A DNA stretch of 64,000 bases from Onchidella celtica (Eukaryota; Mollusca; Gastropoda; Systellommatophora; Onchidiidae), in NCBI GenBank assembly GCA_963931925.1, contig OZ007571.1, positions 54,188,763-54,252,762 of the forward strand, written 5' to 3'. The first letter of the stretch is position 1; the number at the start of each line of letters is the position of its first letter. The position numbers and the translations under genes are program-made. Below the pieces are notes generated by a model, which saw only the letters and a program-made list of their open reading frames with translations, searched no databases and had not been told where the DNA came from. Below, piece by piece: positions 18,780 through 30,720 of this stretch.

Positions 18780-21700
18780 TAATCAAATTTTGCATACTAC
18801 TATTTCCTGTTGCACCCACTGGTGCTTAGGGCAGCAACAAAGGATCTCCAGCCCTGTCTGTCCTGGGCCATCTTTGCGAGAGTTCCCCATGAGTGATTGA
18901 AGGATTTCATCTCTGCCTCGATTGTTCTCCGCCAGGTTGCCTTGGGTCTGCCTCGCTTGCGCCGTCCCTCCGGTGTCCACAGAAGTGCTGTTTTGGTTAT
19001 AGAATTTGCTTCCTTTTGCAGCACGTGTCCAAGCCATCTCCATCGTCTCTTCGTGATGATGTTGGCTATTTCTTCTTGCTTGCATCGCCTTAGTAGTTCC
19101 TGATTAGAAATCTTGTTTGGCCTAAAGATGCGGAGAATCCTATGAAGACATGTGGTGTGGAAGGAAGACAACTTGGCGAGGTCACCTTCTGTCATTCGCC
19201 AACACTCTGATCCATACAGGAGTGTGGATAGGACACAGCTTTGGTACAGTCTGATCTTGGTGTTGATGCCGTATTGTGTCGATTTCCAGATGTTGCTCAT
19301 ACTTTGAAAGACAGCCCTTGCATTTCCCAGCCTACTTTGGATGTCCTCCTTTGTGCCACCCTCTGGTCTGATAATGCTACCAAGGTATTTAAATTTGTCC
19401 GTCATGGTGAGGTTCTTGTCATCTACTTGCACTGGTGCTGGAGTGTCTACATTTAGGGTCATAATCTCTGTCTTCTTCTGGCTAATCCGAAGGCCTACTT
19501 TGCATCTAAAATTATGTAGTCTCTGCGTCTTATCTTGCATGTGTTGGTGACTATGTGACAATAGCGCAAGGTCATCTGCAAAGTCCAAATCCTCTAGGTT
19601 GTCGAAGAGTGTCCATCTGATGCCTCTTGGTGCATCCTCTGTAGTTTTCCGCATAATCCAGTCGATTACGAGGTTAAACAAAATTGTTGACATCACACAT
19701 CCTTGCCGTACACCAGTTTTCACTTCAAAGGATGCATCACTGTTTCCGACACTACAACTGAAGTTCTTGTAAAAGCTTTTGATGAGTTCAACAAGCTTGC
19801 TGGGAATCCCATAGTGCCGAAGAATGCGCCATATACTCTCTCTGTGGATGCTGTCGAAGGCCTTTTCGAAGTCAACGAAGTTCACATAGAGCTGCCTTTG
19901 CCATTCTGAACACTGTTCTATGATGTTTCGGAGTGTGAAGATCTGGTCAATGCATCCTTTCCCCTTTCGGGATCCGGCCTGTTCCTTTCTCAGTGTCTTG
20001 TCCACAGCATCTGACATACGTTTCACAATGATCTTGGCAAGGATTTTGCTGGGTATAGAAAGGAGAGTGATACCACGCCAGTTGTTGCAATCGCTGAGTG
20101 CTCCTTTCTTGGGTATTTTCACTATTCTGCCTTCATTCCAGCTCTTTGGTACTGCTTCTGCTTCCCAGATAGTTGTGAACAGTGGCTGAAGGATGGTGGC
20201 TGACTGATCCGGATCTGCTTTGAACAGTTCTGCAGTCAAGTTGTCTTTTCCTGGAGCTTTGCCGTTTTTTAGGCTCTTTATTGCTGCCACTATCTCTTCT
20301 TTCTTTGGTGGATCTATGTTGATGTCAAGGTCTTCAGCAGCATCTTGTATTATTATTCTATCTTCAGGTGGTGGCCGGTTTAGTAATTCCTGAAAGTGCT
20401 CTGTCCAGCGTGTATCCTGTTCTCGTTCTGTAGTCAGTAGTTTCCCATTCTTGTCTTTGATTGGAACACTTGGTCTTCCACCATACTTGCCACAAATGCG
20501 CTTAGTGATCTTGTGGAGCTTACCCTGTTCTCCTCTTGATGCTGCCTCCTCCGCATCTGCCGCTAGCTGTTCCATGGCTTCTCGTTTATCTTTCTTTACT
20601 AGTCTCTTCACTTTCTTATTTAACTCTGTGTAGCTATGTTGGTACCTCTCTTTCAGCCTTTCCGATTTCACTTGTAGGAGTTTCTTTTTCATGTCTTTCC
20701 TCTCCTCGATCACATCCCATGTTCTTTGTTGGATCCACTCCTTGCTTTTCCCTTTCTCATTAAATCCAAGGCAGGCTACACTGCTCTCTGTGTACACTGT
20801 AGTTACTCTTTTCCACTCTGAATCGATTCCTCTTTCTTTAGGGTTGTTCTTATCAGACTCTCGTAGAGCCTGGAATCGGTTCTTGACTTGTATGTTGAAG
20901 GCATTTCTAACACTTGCATCTCTCAGTTTCTGAATATTAAGGTGTCTTTGCTTTGGTGTCTTGATTCCGGTCTTGTTCAGTTTAATTTTGATAAGTGCTG
21001 CCACTAGATGGTGGTCGCTGGCTACGTCAGCTCCTCTTTTCACTTTCACATCTAGAAGGGATCGTCTCCACATACCGTTGATCATCAAATGGTCTATTTG
21101 GTTCTTGTCTCTTCCATTTGGAGAATTCCATGTGAGTTTGTGAATTTCTCTGTGTGTGAAAAGGGTCCCTCCGATGACTAAGTTGTTCAAGGCACAAAAA
21201 TCCACAAGCCTTTCTCCATTGTCATTCCTTGTTCCAGTTCCATGTTTTCCCATTACTCTTTCATAATTTATATCATCTTTACCTACCTTAGCATTGAGGT
21301 CTCCCATGACAATGATGAGATCATGCCGTGGCGTCATGTCCATTTCCCCCTGGAGTTGTTAATAAAAGTCGTCTTTGTCTGTGTTGTCGTTTTCATTGGT
21401 TGGTGCATAACATTGGATGACAGTGATGTTTGTGTGTCGTCCTTTCATCCTCATCCTCATCAGTTTCTACTCCAACAAGCATTTGTCCAGTCCTTTCTTT
21501 AGGATGATGGCTACTCCTTCATGATGTTGGTCATCCTCTCTTCCAGAGTAGAGAACGGTCTCTCCAGTGGATGTTTTGATCCTTCCAGATCCAGTCCATC
21601 TGCTCTCACTAACACCCAGAATGTGTAGGTTGTAGCGCCTCATCTCTGATGTTACTTGTGCTAACTTACCCGATTCATACATTGTTCTAACATTCCAGTA

Positions 21701-22080
21701 TCCAATTCTGGTCTTGGTTTTGGCGGTGTTCAGTTCCGCCTTCATCCTGCTAGCAGTTTCCTTTCGACTTTCACTACTTGCATTCATACGAGTCGCGAGG
21801 TACTCAGAAGGTCCATCACATTCAGAACGTTGGTTTTTCCATATTGCTGTTTCCGTAACGATTTTTGTTTCTCCAAGTAAGGTCACCCCAACAAGGATTT
21901 CAGGGTAGGGTTGTTAGCCCTACGCCCAACCCCCGAACCTGGAGGGCCGGTCTGTTCAATCTTGTCTGGTCCTTCCCCCATGACCTGTCCAGCTTGCTTA
22001 AAGCTATCAAGGGCACGAGGCCTCCGCTAGCTTAGCTCCTGGGATCACTGGGACACGCAAGCCACTCCTCCACGTCAAGG
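18780..22080 (-). mobile_element. RTE-like LINE, nearly full length
   Basis: Minus-strand element with a 5' leader (about 21887-22080) and a single endonuclease/reverse-transcriptase frame (18800-21886). Ends are approximate: no target duplication was found, and the 3' end near 18780 lacks an obvious tail. Confidence 0.72.
18800..21886 (-). pseudogene. RTE-like endonuclease/reverse transcriptase, two stops in one frame
   Basis: Both open segments (21886-21467 and 21343-18800) are in the same frame, broken only by TAG (21467-21469) and TAA (21359-21361). The N-terminal part is an APE-like endonuclease: RIGYWNVRTMYESGK, VSESRWTGSGR, VMGDLNAKVG, ASDHHLV. Database annotations often name this domain 'craniofacial development protein 2-like'. 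The reverse transcriptase has NWRGITLLSIPSKILAK, FVDFEKAFDSIHRES, TGVRQGCVMS and LDFADDLALLSH (FADD codons near 19571-19582). The tail has RRWRWLGHVLQKE and RRKRGRPKATWRR. FADD with AGSRKGKGCIDQI favours the RTE/RTE-X group over CR1/L2. I cannot say which clade precisely. Confidence 0.88.
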
Positions 22081-23176
22081 CATGAACAATTGGAGCAGCA
22101 AATTTTGCATGCAGGTTTAAAAATCCATGGAGGGTGCACCAGAGTTTGGATTTTTTGATTGCTTTTGTTTTTCCTTTTTTTAAATAGTTTTTTTACGCCT
22201 CGGATTTCCGTAAGGTTGCTGGTTGTGGAAGGACTGACACGAACGAAGCTGGAAATCTAGTAGCATACAACAACAACAACGAAAAAAGTTAAATTTGATT
22301 ATGTTGTTAATATGTTTCCTTTGACCCATCAGATGAAGGGTGCACAAGTCACAACTAATCCACTCAAATAAGTCACATTATTAAATATTATAACATTATA
22401 ATATGTCTTTGACGAGATTTCGGGGAGGGTGCGATGGGGAGGATGATGGCTTCCACTAACAAGTTAATTGGCATTAATGATATTGTCAAAAACTGATACA
22501 TGTATTTAGAGTGCTCTCCCGACCCCCTTTTCACATAAAAAAAAAAGAAAAAACACTGGCCAATATTCTGTCTCTTCCTACAATAGTAATACATGTAAAT
22601 AACTTGTAAAGGTCATCATTCAGTCAATAAGCCCTCACTATGTCATGCTGGAAAACATACTCACCCTTATATCGTAGATATAGCTGTGCGATCTTCTACT
22701 CCCAAACTTCTGGAAAGGGTTTTTAAATGCATTAAGTGTACATCCGTGAGCGTAGGCCTATAGCAGCAAGAAGTCTTTTCCGCGGTGTTGAAGAAATGAG
22801 ATTGGGGATGAAGCGCACGTTTTTTTCATGAGAAAAAAAAAACCTTGACCCATTTCGGGGAACGCAAAACAGGACATGTGATGGCCCATTCCATGTGACG
22901 TGGTGTGTTACACCTGAATACCGGGTTTTCGCCTTGCCATCTTCCAGAACAAATCATTAAATGAGATATTTGTCGACAATAAAAGAAAGGCAACCCTACA
23001 AGTTTTTCTCTTTAATTAAAAAACTTAAAAGTAAGATCTAAGTCAACATGGAGCTTAACATGGTGTGACATGTGTTACAATCATGAAAAGTGGTTCTATA
23101 GTTTAAGTAACATTTTCTGGAATTTCTGTGAATGTAATCAAAGAATTTCACCTAAATTTTTATGCTCTACTTGTAA

Positions 23177-23268
23177 GCTAAGGACAGGATTGGGTGGAGG
23201 AGATTTTGTCGTGACATCCACTGTAGCAGCTAACATCGATGACGATGAAGCCGACAGGTGACAGGTGA
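23177..23268 (+). mobile_element. 92-bp 5'-truncated LINE tail
   Basis: Flanked by CTTGTAA direct repeats (23170-23176 and 23269-23275) and absent from the matching place in the second R2 copy (near 48340). Nearly identical to the last part of the LINE fragment at 57084-57460, ending GACAGGTGACAGGTGA. Confidence 0.75.
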
Positions 23269-24235
23269 CTTGTAAATGACTGCTGTATCTCATAATTCTT
23301 ACATTTTTAGACGGTCTAGGCAAAAAAAATTAAAAAAAATGCCGTGACATATATTTTACATTTTTTTTGCATCTTTCAAGCCAATTTTTCAGGAATAAGA
23401 ATACGTTTTTGATTTATGCTTGAATGTTTTACAATTTACAGTATTAAATTATGTTTGTTTGTAATTGGTTGTGATCTGTTTGAAATAATTATTGCTAGAG
23501 AAAAACTTTATCATGCAAAGTGTAATGCGTGTTACACAAAATCAATTAATGAATTATGTCTATTGGATTCTTTCTAGTCAAAACCTAAGTCAGAAATAAA
23601 ATTTTCTTATTTTTGCATTGTCAAAATATCAATGCAATATAAGAAGGGACAAACAATAGATCAGATCAGTAATTACTTGTTATTGAACATAAAACTGCAA
23701 ATTCTATTGAATATTTTTGCTTCTCAGTATGAAACATTGTTCATAGAAAACATATGCCGTGAAATTGTGAAATCCAGTTTGTTTTCTTTCACTGAAGAAA
23801 TTTCTTTGTCAACAAACCATTTTAGAAGTTATACCAAGGATTTTTTATTTGATATTTCAAATTCCGTATTTCCTCTTACTGGTTGACATTTCATGGAATG
23901 GGCCTGATGCAGAGTGAGTCGCTGAATGTCTTCGTGCTCATGAGTACAGGCGAATGTGTGTGTTCGCGAGTTCATTGAGAGTGAGTGAGTGAATGAGGTT
24001 ATAAATTGAGAAATGTGTGACAGACTGACGAAAGCAAGCCACACCATGGCTTGCTCGACAAATTGTGAAAACAAACAAAGGAACAAATAAAAAAAAGTTA
24101 CTAGTTTGGTATCCGTGCTGTAAAACTCATGCAGTTACATTGTAGGTTGAGAATTTACCCAGCTGCCCCCTCCCCCCCCACAATAATCAGATGTAGATTT
24201 GTATAGGATTTTCATATTGTTGGTAAGATTAATAT

Positions 24236-24336
24236 AGAGGGGGAGTCCCTACATCAAACTGACGTCGGTGCGATGTCGTAACCAGCAGATCTGTGTAGGA
24301 ATATTGCTATTCCTATTAGCAAGTTTGACGTCAACT
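24236..24336. repeat. Hairpin repeat at right end of R2 copy 1
   Basis: 'tccctacatcaaactgacgtc' in part, AACCAGCAGATCT and TTTGACGTCAACTC are shared with 49357-49456. The hairpin stem has diverged here. Confidence 0.58.
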
Positions 24337-24340
24337 CAGT

Positions 24341-25009
24341 GGTATGGGTCGCGGTCCCTGCACGCAGCGTGGTTATGCCCCAATGACCAATGATTGATAT
24401 CAGCCAACAATACAGTAAGCGAGACGGTGCTCGCATTTTTAATTTATGGCCAGTGAATTAATCGATTGCTGACGTAACCACAACAGGTAGATCTACAGCC
24501 AAGACACGGTATACCGTAGAACATAAATTACACACAGTTGAGCCGTGTGGTCTGCCCACCTTGCTCACATAGAGCCATTCTAATACACACTTGTGCTTCC
24601 ATGCTTTTGGCGGACGGACGTGCTTTGGTGCTGCTAACGAAGCAAGAACTCGCAGTTAAGTAAACTGGTTCACTTCGTTCCTGTTGAAGTCTTTTATTGT
24701 TCGTTTTTTTCACTTGACAAAGGCGAAAGCCGAAAATTTGTGTATTTTTTGTCTTCTCTTTAGTTTGCTTTGTATTGTTTGGGTTTTATTTCTCACGCGG
24801 GGCTTCGCAACATACAACCTTTTCTTTTTGCCCAATTTTGACACTTGTGCAATGCTCGCTAAGCATCACAATCATGACTGTATTCAAAAGTAAAACGTTA
24901 TGGCAAGGCCCTGGAGGAACAAAGACCTCACTTTCACGGGGTTCTTAGCATCTCAGTACTGCAAATACGTGGCTGCAGTGTTTACACATTCACCACACTA
25001 CGAGTACGG
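24341..25009. other. Intergenic, nothing recognised
   Basis: Contains no open frame with a known domain and no repeat shared with the rest of the window that I could see. Confidence 0.4.
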
Positions 25010-26080
25010 CATTAGAGAGTCCGCGCATAGACGTGACGTCGGCGAAAGTTACCCAACGCGGAGGAATTTGTCCATTTTCGCACTATTTTGGGTCGCGCTT
25101 AGTTGCGATTCGGCTGTGAGAGTTACGAAAGTAACTTTGCAACTTTGTCGATACGGAGCTTCTGTTTGTGAACTTTTCACCTGGAAACAAGCTTTTTTTC
25201 ACGATATGAATGGATTTTTATGACATATTAACCTTTTTTCGTGCGAATTTGATGGCCATTTTTTTCTGCCCATGACTGTTGTATTCACTAATCTTCATTT
25301 TTCAACAAGTGGTAAAACCCGATTTTGCTGTGGTAGCGTAGCATCCTTGTGGTAGCGTAGCGCCCTACTTTTTCATGTTCGCATGGCCTTTATCGAAGTG
25401 GGACTGCCTTCCCGATTCAGAACTTTAAAATCAGATTAATCTTCGTTCCGTAACCCTGTTGGTACAACACTATTGTGAACAAGACTTTATTCTGACAACC
25501 TATGAACATTTATCTTTTTTCTTTTACAAATATATGAATTTCCCGGCACTATCCGGGATAAAACTGTGAACCCACCCTTCCATCTCTCTCTCTCTCTCTT
25601 TTTGGTCTAGAAAGCTTCCCATATTTTACAGTCGTACTGCAGATTTCATGCGCACCAGAGCACTATGCACTCATTTCTGGTAGGGAAATGGCGCGCACTG
25701 AATTGAACGCATATTAATACATCGTTTCCGGTGCGGTGAGCTTACTACAGGGAGCCAAAACAAAGATCATTGTATTTTACTTTTTTACGACTTTTAATTT
25801 AAAAATACCTGAAACTTGAATTAACACAATCAGTCGATAGAAAAGCGATTGAACTGGATTTACTGACACATAAGAAAATTAATTTTATAACTTTTGAAAC
25901 TGTCATTTAGGTTGTAAAGTCGAGCAAAAAATGGGGCAAAACTGCACCACAATGAATACCGAACAGCACGTAGGTGCGCGGAGTGTCCTTCGCTACGATA
26001 AGGTGTGCATTACGATGCGCTTCGGGTGGCTTTTGATAAGTAACTTTAGGCCAACGTGATGCCCCGGCGCGGACTCTCTA
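25010..26080. mobile_element. AGAGAGTCCGC-ended DNA element, copy 1
   Basis: Left end CATTAGAGAGTCCGCGC then GCGAAAGTTAC; the right end, reverse-complemented, reads TAGAGAGTCCGCGCC then CTAAAGTTAC. These are terminal inverted repeats of about 40 bp with indels. A second copy lies at 42852-43639. No transposase and no clear target duplication, so the superfamily is open. Its right end is 53 bp from the P-type element. Confidence 0.6.
25590..25965. repeat. 400-bp repeat family, copy 3
   Basis: Aligns with 13500-13860: 'catgcgcaccagag', 'gatcattgtattttac', 'acctgaaacttgaat' and 'gcaccacaatgaat'. It lies inside the AGAGAGTCCGC-ended element and is absent from that element's second copy. Confidence 0.7.
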
Positions 26081-26124
26081 TTTACGCTGCGTAATAGTAA
26101 TTCCACGCCACTGATAGCAAGGTG

Positions 26125-26133
26125 GGGTAATGC
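26125..26133. repeat. Left target-site duplication of the P-type element
   Basis: GGGTAATGC immediately before the left terminus; identical to 30783-30791. Confidence 0.8.
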
Positions 26134-26204
26134 GTGGCCCTCGTTACTGTACTGGCCTCCGCATAGCCTTCAGCGCGCGCAACAATGGCGGCTGTCTGCG
26201 GCTG
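26134..26204 (+). repeat. Left terminal inverted repeat
   Basis: 71 bp. The outer 17 bases (GTGGCCCTCGTTACTGT) match the right end perfectly; the inner 20 differ at one base. The middle has small indels. Confidence 0.85.
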
Positions 26205-26422
26205 ACGAGACGTGGTGGCGTGAGTGTGAGAGTGAACCACTGAAGGCCGCCCGCGGGCTATTGAAATGTGGCCTGGTGTGTAGGGGCCAAGTGTGTAATG
26301 TGGTCAACAAAATTGGAGTCTAGCATAGCGTCTTGTGCTAATCTTGTTGTGCTAAAATTATTCTAGAATCTAGAGATCTAGACTCTAGATCATGTAGAAA
26401 TCTAGCCTATCTTGTGATAACA

Positions 26423-26639
26423 ATGCCACGGAAATGCTGTGTACCAAACTGTTCAGGGAATTACGATAAAAACAAAGAAAAAGTCTCTGTATTTTCATTC
26501 CCTTTGGACCCAGAAAGGAGAAAATTGTGGTTGGATAAGATTCCAAGGAAGGACTTTACTCCAACTAAACAGTCTGTAGTCTGTGCCAACCATTTTGCTG
26601 ATGAATGCATTCTACGTGTAGACACTTTTACAACAGCAG
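26423..26639 (+). CDS. P-type transposase exon 1: THAP zinc finger
   Basis: Starts at the second ATG (26423), giving MPRKCCVPNC, the normal start of a THAP domain. C2CH ligands are visible: Cys in CCVPNC and C-x2-H in VVCANHF. The conserved Trp is in RRKLWLDKIPRKDF. It ends at GCAG|GTATAT in phase 1. THAP fingers in P transposases bind element DNA near the termini. Joined to 27312 the domain gains AYPTKF, the expected AVPTxF-type box. Confidence 0.86.
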
Positions 26640-27311
26640 GTATATCTAGACTACATGTAGACCTAGAGAATCTAGAGATAGAATCTAGATTCTAGATTCT
26701 AGGCATAGATTTCTAGATCTATAGTTTAGAATCTTTTAGATCTATCTAGATCTAGTCTCGATATAGAATCTATATCTCGGTACTGGTTAAATACTGCGGT
26801 CCCTGTTTTTTTTTTTTTTTTTGCTCCTTAAGTAGATCTTTTATCTAAGGTGGACCCAGTTTGACCGAAGGTCAAAATAGCAAGCCCTACGGTGGAGTTA
26901 CAAAGACAGACCAATTGATATTTTAATTTTAACCGTGCAGAAGTAGGCCTACCGATAAATGAGACCATCTATTTGAATACAGGGACCGTAGTCCTTAACC
27001 AGTGCCTATATCTCCATCACTAGCATCAATTTATTAGGTACGCCTGCCTATTTTGTTAAAACTAAATAAAACAATGATCTCCCCCCCCCCCCCCCCCCCC
27101 CAATCTCCCTTGCCTCTTGTTGAAATGACTTCACCACCCCCACCCTGTAATTTTTTTTTTTGTTAAGGACCTGTTATTACTTTCCATATTCCATGTAGGC
27201 CAAGATCTAGATCTATAGGTAGCCTACTGAGTAAAAAAAAACCACACACACCAGACTAGATAGATCTAACTTGATTCTATATTATGAATTCAATTTTTCA
27301 AACTGAAACAG
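26640..27311 (+). other. Intron of the P-type transposase gene
   Basis: 672-bp GT...AG intron splitting the THAP domain in phase 1. It holds TCTAGA-rich sequence, a nested MITE (26779-27006) and a 21-base poly-C run (27081-27101). Confidence 0.7.
26779..27006. mobile_element. 228-bp MITE nested in the transposase intron
   Basis: TATATCTC flanks both sides (26771-26778 and 27007-27014; a C precedes each, so 8 or 9 bp). Ends are inverted repeats: GGTACTGGTTAA and, reverse-complemented, GGCACTGGTTAA, each followed by a CGGTCCCTG block. The 8-bp target suggests a hAT- or P-type MITE, but the target does not fit the hAT nTnnnnAn pattern. Confidence 0.72.
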
Positions 27312-29994
27312 ATGGCGATGTTCTCACAGTTGAAAGAAAAATACCTAAACTGATTGACAGTGCTTATCCAACAAAATTTCCAAATTGCCCTTCCTACTTA
27401 TCAGAGACATCCAGTGTGAAAAGAAAAAAACCTGAAGACAGGCAAAAGGAGGTGGAAAAAAGAAATGAGCAAAGTTTTTCTGATTGGTTAGAACAGGATA
27501 AAATTAACAATTTTAATGAACTTAGCTGTGAACTTCAAACTCGTGAGATTGATGGATGGATAATCAAGAACAATGGAGAGTATTGGTCGTTTTATCGGAT
27601 CGAAGATGTTGCCACTTCAAAACCGTCTCTGCTTGCTGCTATTAAAATATTCAGTGATCTGAGTGTGCAAGTTTTTACACTATCCTCGTCTGTGATTGTT
27701 CAAGTTCCAAATACTTCATTACGATGGCTGTTTGGGAAACAGTCTACACCTACTCTCACAAGCTGGTCACAGTTCGACTCCCTCCTTTCTCATTTTTTTT
27801 CTGGTGCTGATTTTGTGTCTAAAAATGTCAATGTGAAAGAACAAATCCAGGCATATACTGATGGCTTGAGCACTATGTGTACCAACATATCTGAATCTGA
27901 GGTTAATGATCATGACTACTTTGCAAAGGATGATAGTTCATCATGTGTTAACGACAAATTTTGCTTTTTGGTGGAGCAGTTGAGATTATTGTCGGTACCT
28001 GTGAAGCGTTATTCAACTGAAACACTTTTGTGGGCTTTCCAAGTATTATCAGCAGCACCTAAAGTGTATGCAATGATCAGAAGTTCTAACTTAACTCTTC
28101 CCCACCCGTCATATTTAAAGAAATTGTGTTCTGTGTTTAATGTTGAAAGTGGTGTTGAAAGGTCTTCTCTTCATGAGGAATATCTTCGTAAAAAATGTGA
28201 AATGATGAAAGAGAACGAGCGTCAAGTAATCCTGATGCTGGATGAAATTCATGTTTCAAACAAAATGTCATATACAGGAGGAAAGCTGGAGGGGTCTTCT
28301 GTAAACAAAGAAACTGTATGTGAAGCGAGTACTGCTCAAGTGTTTATGATTTCCTCAATACTGTCAAAGAAAAAAGATGTTGTGGCAATTCTTCCAGTTA
28401 AAAATTTAAATGCCAAAGTTCTTCATGACATGCTTCTCAAAGTTTTAAATTTCTACATGAAATTGGATTTTCTGTTATCCGTGTAATATCTGACAACAAC
28501 CGTATTAATGGAAATGCCTTTTCAACATTTTGTGGTGGAACTCTTCAAACTTTCATCCCAAATCCCTTCAAGCCAAGTGACAAGCTATTTTTCATGTTTG
28601 ACACTGTACACATTTTTAAATGTATTCGGAACAATTGGTTAGCCCAGCAAGACTCAGAGAAAACCTTCTGCTTTCCCAGCTTTACAAGTACTACTTCTGA
28701 ACAACTCTGTAAAGCTTCTTTTGCTCATCTTAGGAAAGTGTATACTGAGGAGAAGTCATCCATCACCAAATTGGCCCCTGCTTTAAATCAGAAGGCGCTA
28801 TATCCTACATCAGCAGAAAAACAAAACGTTAACCTCATGTTGAAAGTCTTCAACGCCACAAACAATGTCGCGCTTCACCATTTTGGAGAGAAATGGAGGA
28901 TTGACACAACTGGCACACAAACATTCATCGCACTCATCGTCAAACTGTGGAACATTTTGAATGTTAAACACCCCATGAAGCAAAAACGACTTCGAAACGA
29001 TGATTGCAGTGTTGTCCAATCAGAGAAAGATATAAACATCAACTTTCTCCGCCAGGCTGTTGACTGGCTTCAGCGGTGGAAAAATCTCAATCTGAAGTCC
29101 AGAGAAGGACCCCTCTCCAAAGAAACTATGGACGCCTTTGTGCACACATTGCAGGCATTCATAAACTTATCAACATATTTGTTAACAGAGAAAAAGTACC
29201 GTTACGTCCTTTTCGGGAAGTTTCAGACTGATAATCTGGAATTTCGATTCAGTCAATATCGTCAGCTGAGTGGCTCCAGCTACCATGTTTCTGTACAGCA
29301 GGTACTTGAGGGGGAAAAAAAGTTGAAGCTGTTGAGTGTTCTCAAATTGGTCTCTGCCTGCAAAGGTACTGTCAAACTGAAAGACATAACAGAGCCGTTA
29401 GAGGAAATAAAATGTCAGCTGACTGCAACTATCGATGAGGAATACAAAGATTTTCTCCACCTGATTCAAGAGTGTGATGCTGTGGACCTGACCGAAGAGC
29501 AGAAGAAGGCGCTGGTCTTCGTGTCTGGTTACGCTGTCACAAAGGCATTGCCTCATACGGCATGTGCAGAGTGTAAAAGTGAGCTAAGACTGGACAAGAC
29601 ACTACATGTCGAAACCACTGAGGACACATACACCTACATAGCTGCTCTGGATAGGGGTGGGTTGACCTGGCCTTCAGACCGGTCACTATCTGTGACCCTT
29701 GAAATATTCAAAATGTTTCAAGCACTGCTAAAAACCAAGGAGAATGAAGTAAACTTTCTGGCTTGTTCTAACCAAAGAAAGACACTCATCAATCTTTCCA
29801 TGCAACGATTAGATGACACTGGTCTCCTTGAAGGACGCTGCAGTGATTGCAACAGCAACTACAAAGATGTCGTTGTCAGAACTATAAAGCCTACAATCAA
29901 CATTTTCCTGAACAACTATAGCAAGAACTTCTGCGACAAGGCAACGGCAGCAACAACAGCCAGAAAAATGAAAACCTTAACAAAAAGAATGTAG
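27312..29994 (+). pseudogene. P-type transposase (THAP9-like), one frameshift
   Basis: Begins after ACAG with DGDVLTVERKIPKLIDSAYP, completing the THAP domain, then a coiled/linker region and an RNase-H-like core. The three acidic positions can be placed: Asp in LMLDEIHVSNK (28241-28243), Asp in VISDNNRING (28492-28494) and Glu in NLEFRFSQYRQLSG (29239-29241). Other signatures are LFFMFDTVHIFKCIRNNWL and SSYHVSVQQVLEGEKKLK. The first frame ends at TAA 28484-28486, and the protein continues one frame over, so one base seems lost near 28447-28452 in AAATTT. The end is TAG 29992-29994. Apart from that base it looks intact, so a sequencing error cannot be excluded. Confidence 0.88.
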
Positions 29995-30009
29995 AAAGGT
30001 ATGCCCCTG

Positions 30010-30230
30010 TGGTTGTTTTTGCAATTTAATCTACCTGGTGGTTACTGTTGCTTTTTGTGTTATTCTTATTGTTGTTTACAAATTGTTTTTTTTGTTGTTG
30101 ATGCTTTTGTTGTTATTGCCTTGTTATTGTTGTTACTGCTGCTGTTTTTTTCTATTGCTTAATTTGTCGTTGCTATGCTGCTTCTCTTGGTTTAGTCCTT
30201 GTTGATTCTGTTGTTGTTGTTGTTGTCAAT
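30010..30230. repeat. TTG/TTA-rich imperfect triplet array
   Basis: Repeated GTT, TTG and TTA triplets after the transposase stop, ending in a clean TTGTTGTTGTTG run. Probably simple sequence in the 3' UTR of the element. Confidence 0.55.
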
Positions 30231-30720
30231 CTACCATTTTATATCACATGAATAAGGTTTTACAGCTTCTTGTAACTAAGCCAAAACAGTATGGGCCAAA
30301 CAAATATTCATTAGTAACAATGTATTCTATCTTTCTATTTCTGTGTGTAGCCTTTCAAAGAAAAGTGAGCCTATTTTGGAATTCAATCCGTTAATCTAGA
30401 TTTAGAAGAGAAATCTATTTTATATCTATAGATCTATAGGCCCTAGATCTTTAATTATGTTTACATGTATTTTAAATTATTATATTTTCCGTAGCCTTAT
30501 TCTACCCCCAGACATTATCTTCTAATATAGATTATATAAATCTAGGCTAGGTCTATGCTAGGCCTGATGTGATATGCGTGTAAACAATGTAAAATATGTG
30601 CGTGCGTAAAACAGTGGGTGCCCAGAGATAATTATGCCTAGAAGTTGGCTAGGCTAGGTCTAGCCACGTCAAGTCATACGTATTGCTTGGCGAGCGAGAG
30701 AGCAAGCGAGCGACTTTCGC

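Larger units (their letters stand above)
22190..24340. repeat. 2.1-kb repeat unit 'R2', copy 1
   Basis: Collinear with 47091-49456: shared blocks include 'tttgattatgttgttaata', 'gatgaagggtgcacaagtca', 'ccatttcggggaac', 'aacatggagcttaacatggt' and 'gaaaaactttatcatgcaaa'. The right end carries the hairpin repeat. The left end is cut inside that repeat ('cctcggatttccg'). No protein domain in any frame. Confidence 0.75.

Noticed and set aside
18893..21908. Plus-strand frames opposite the RTE-like LINE
   Set aside because: They mirror the conserved minus-strand reverse transcriptase and match no family.
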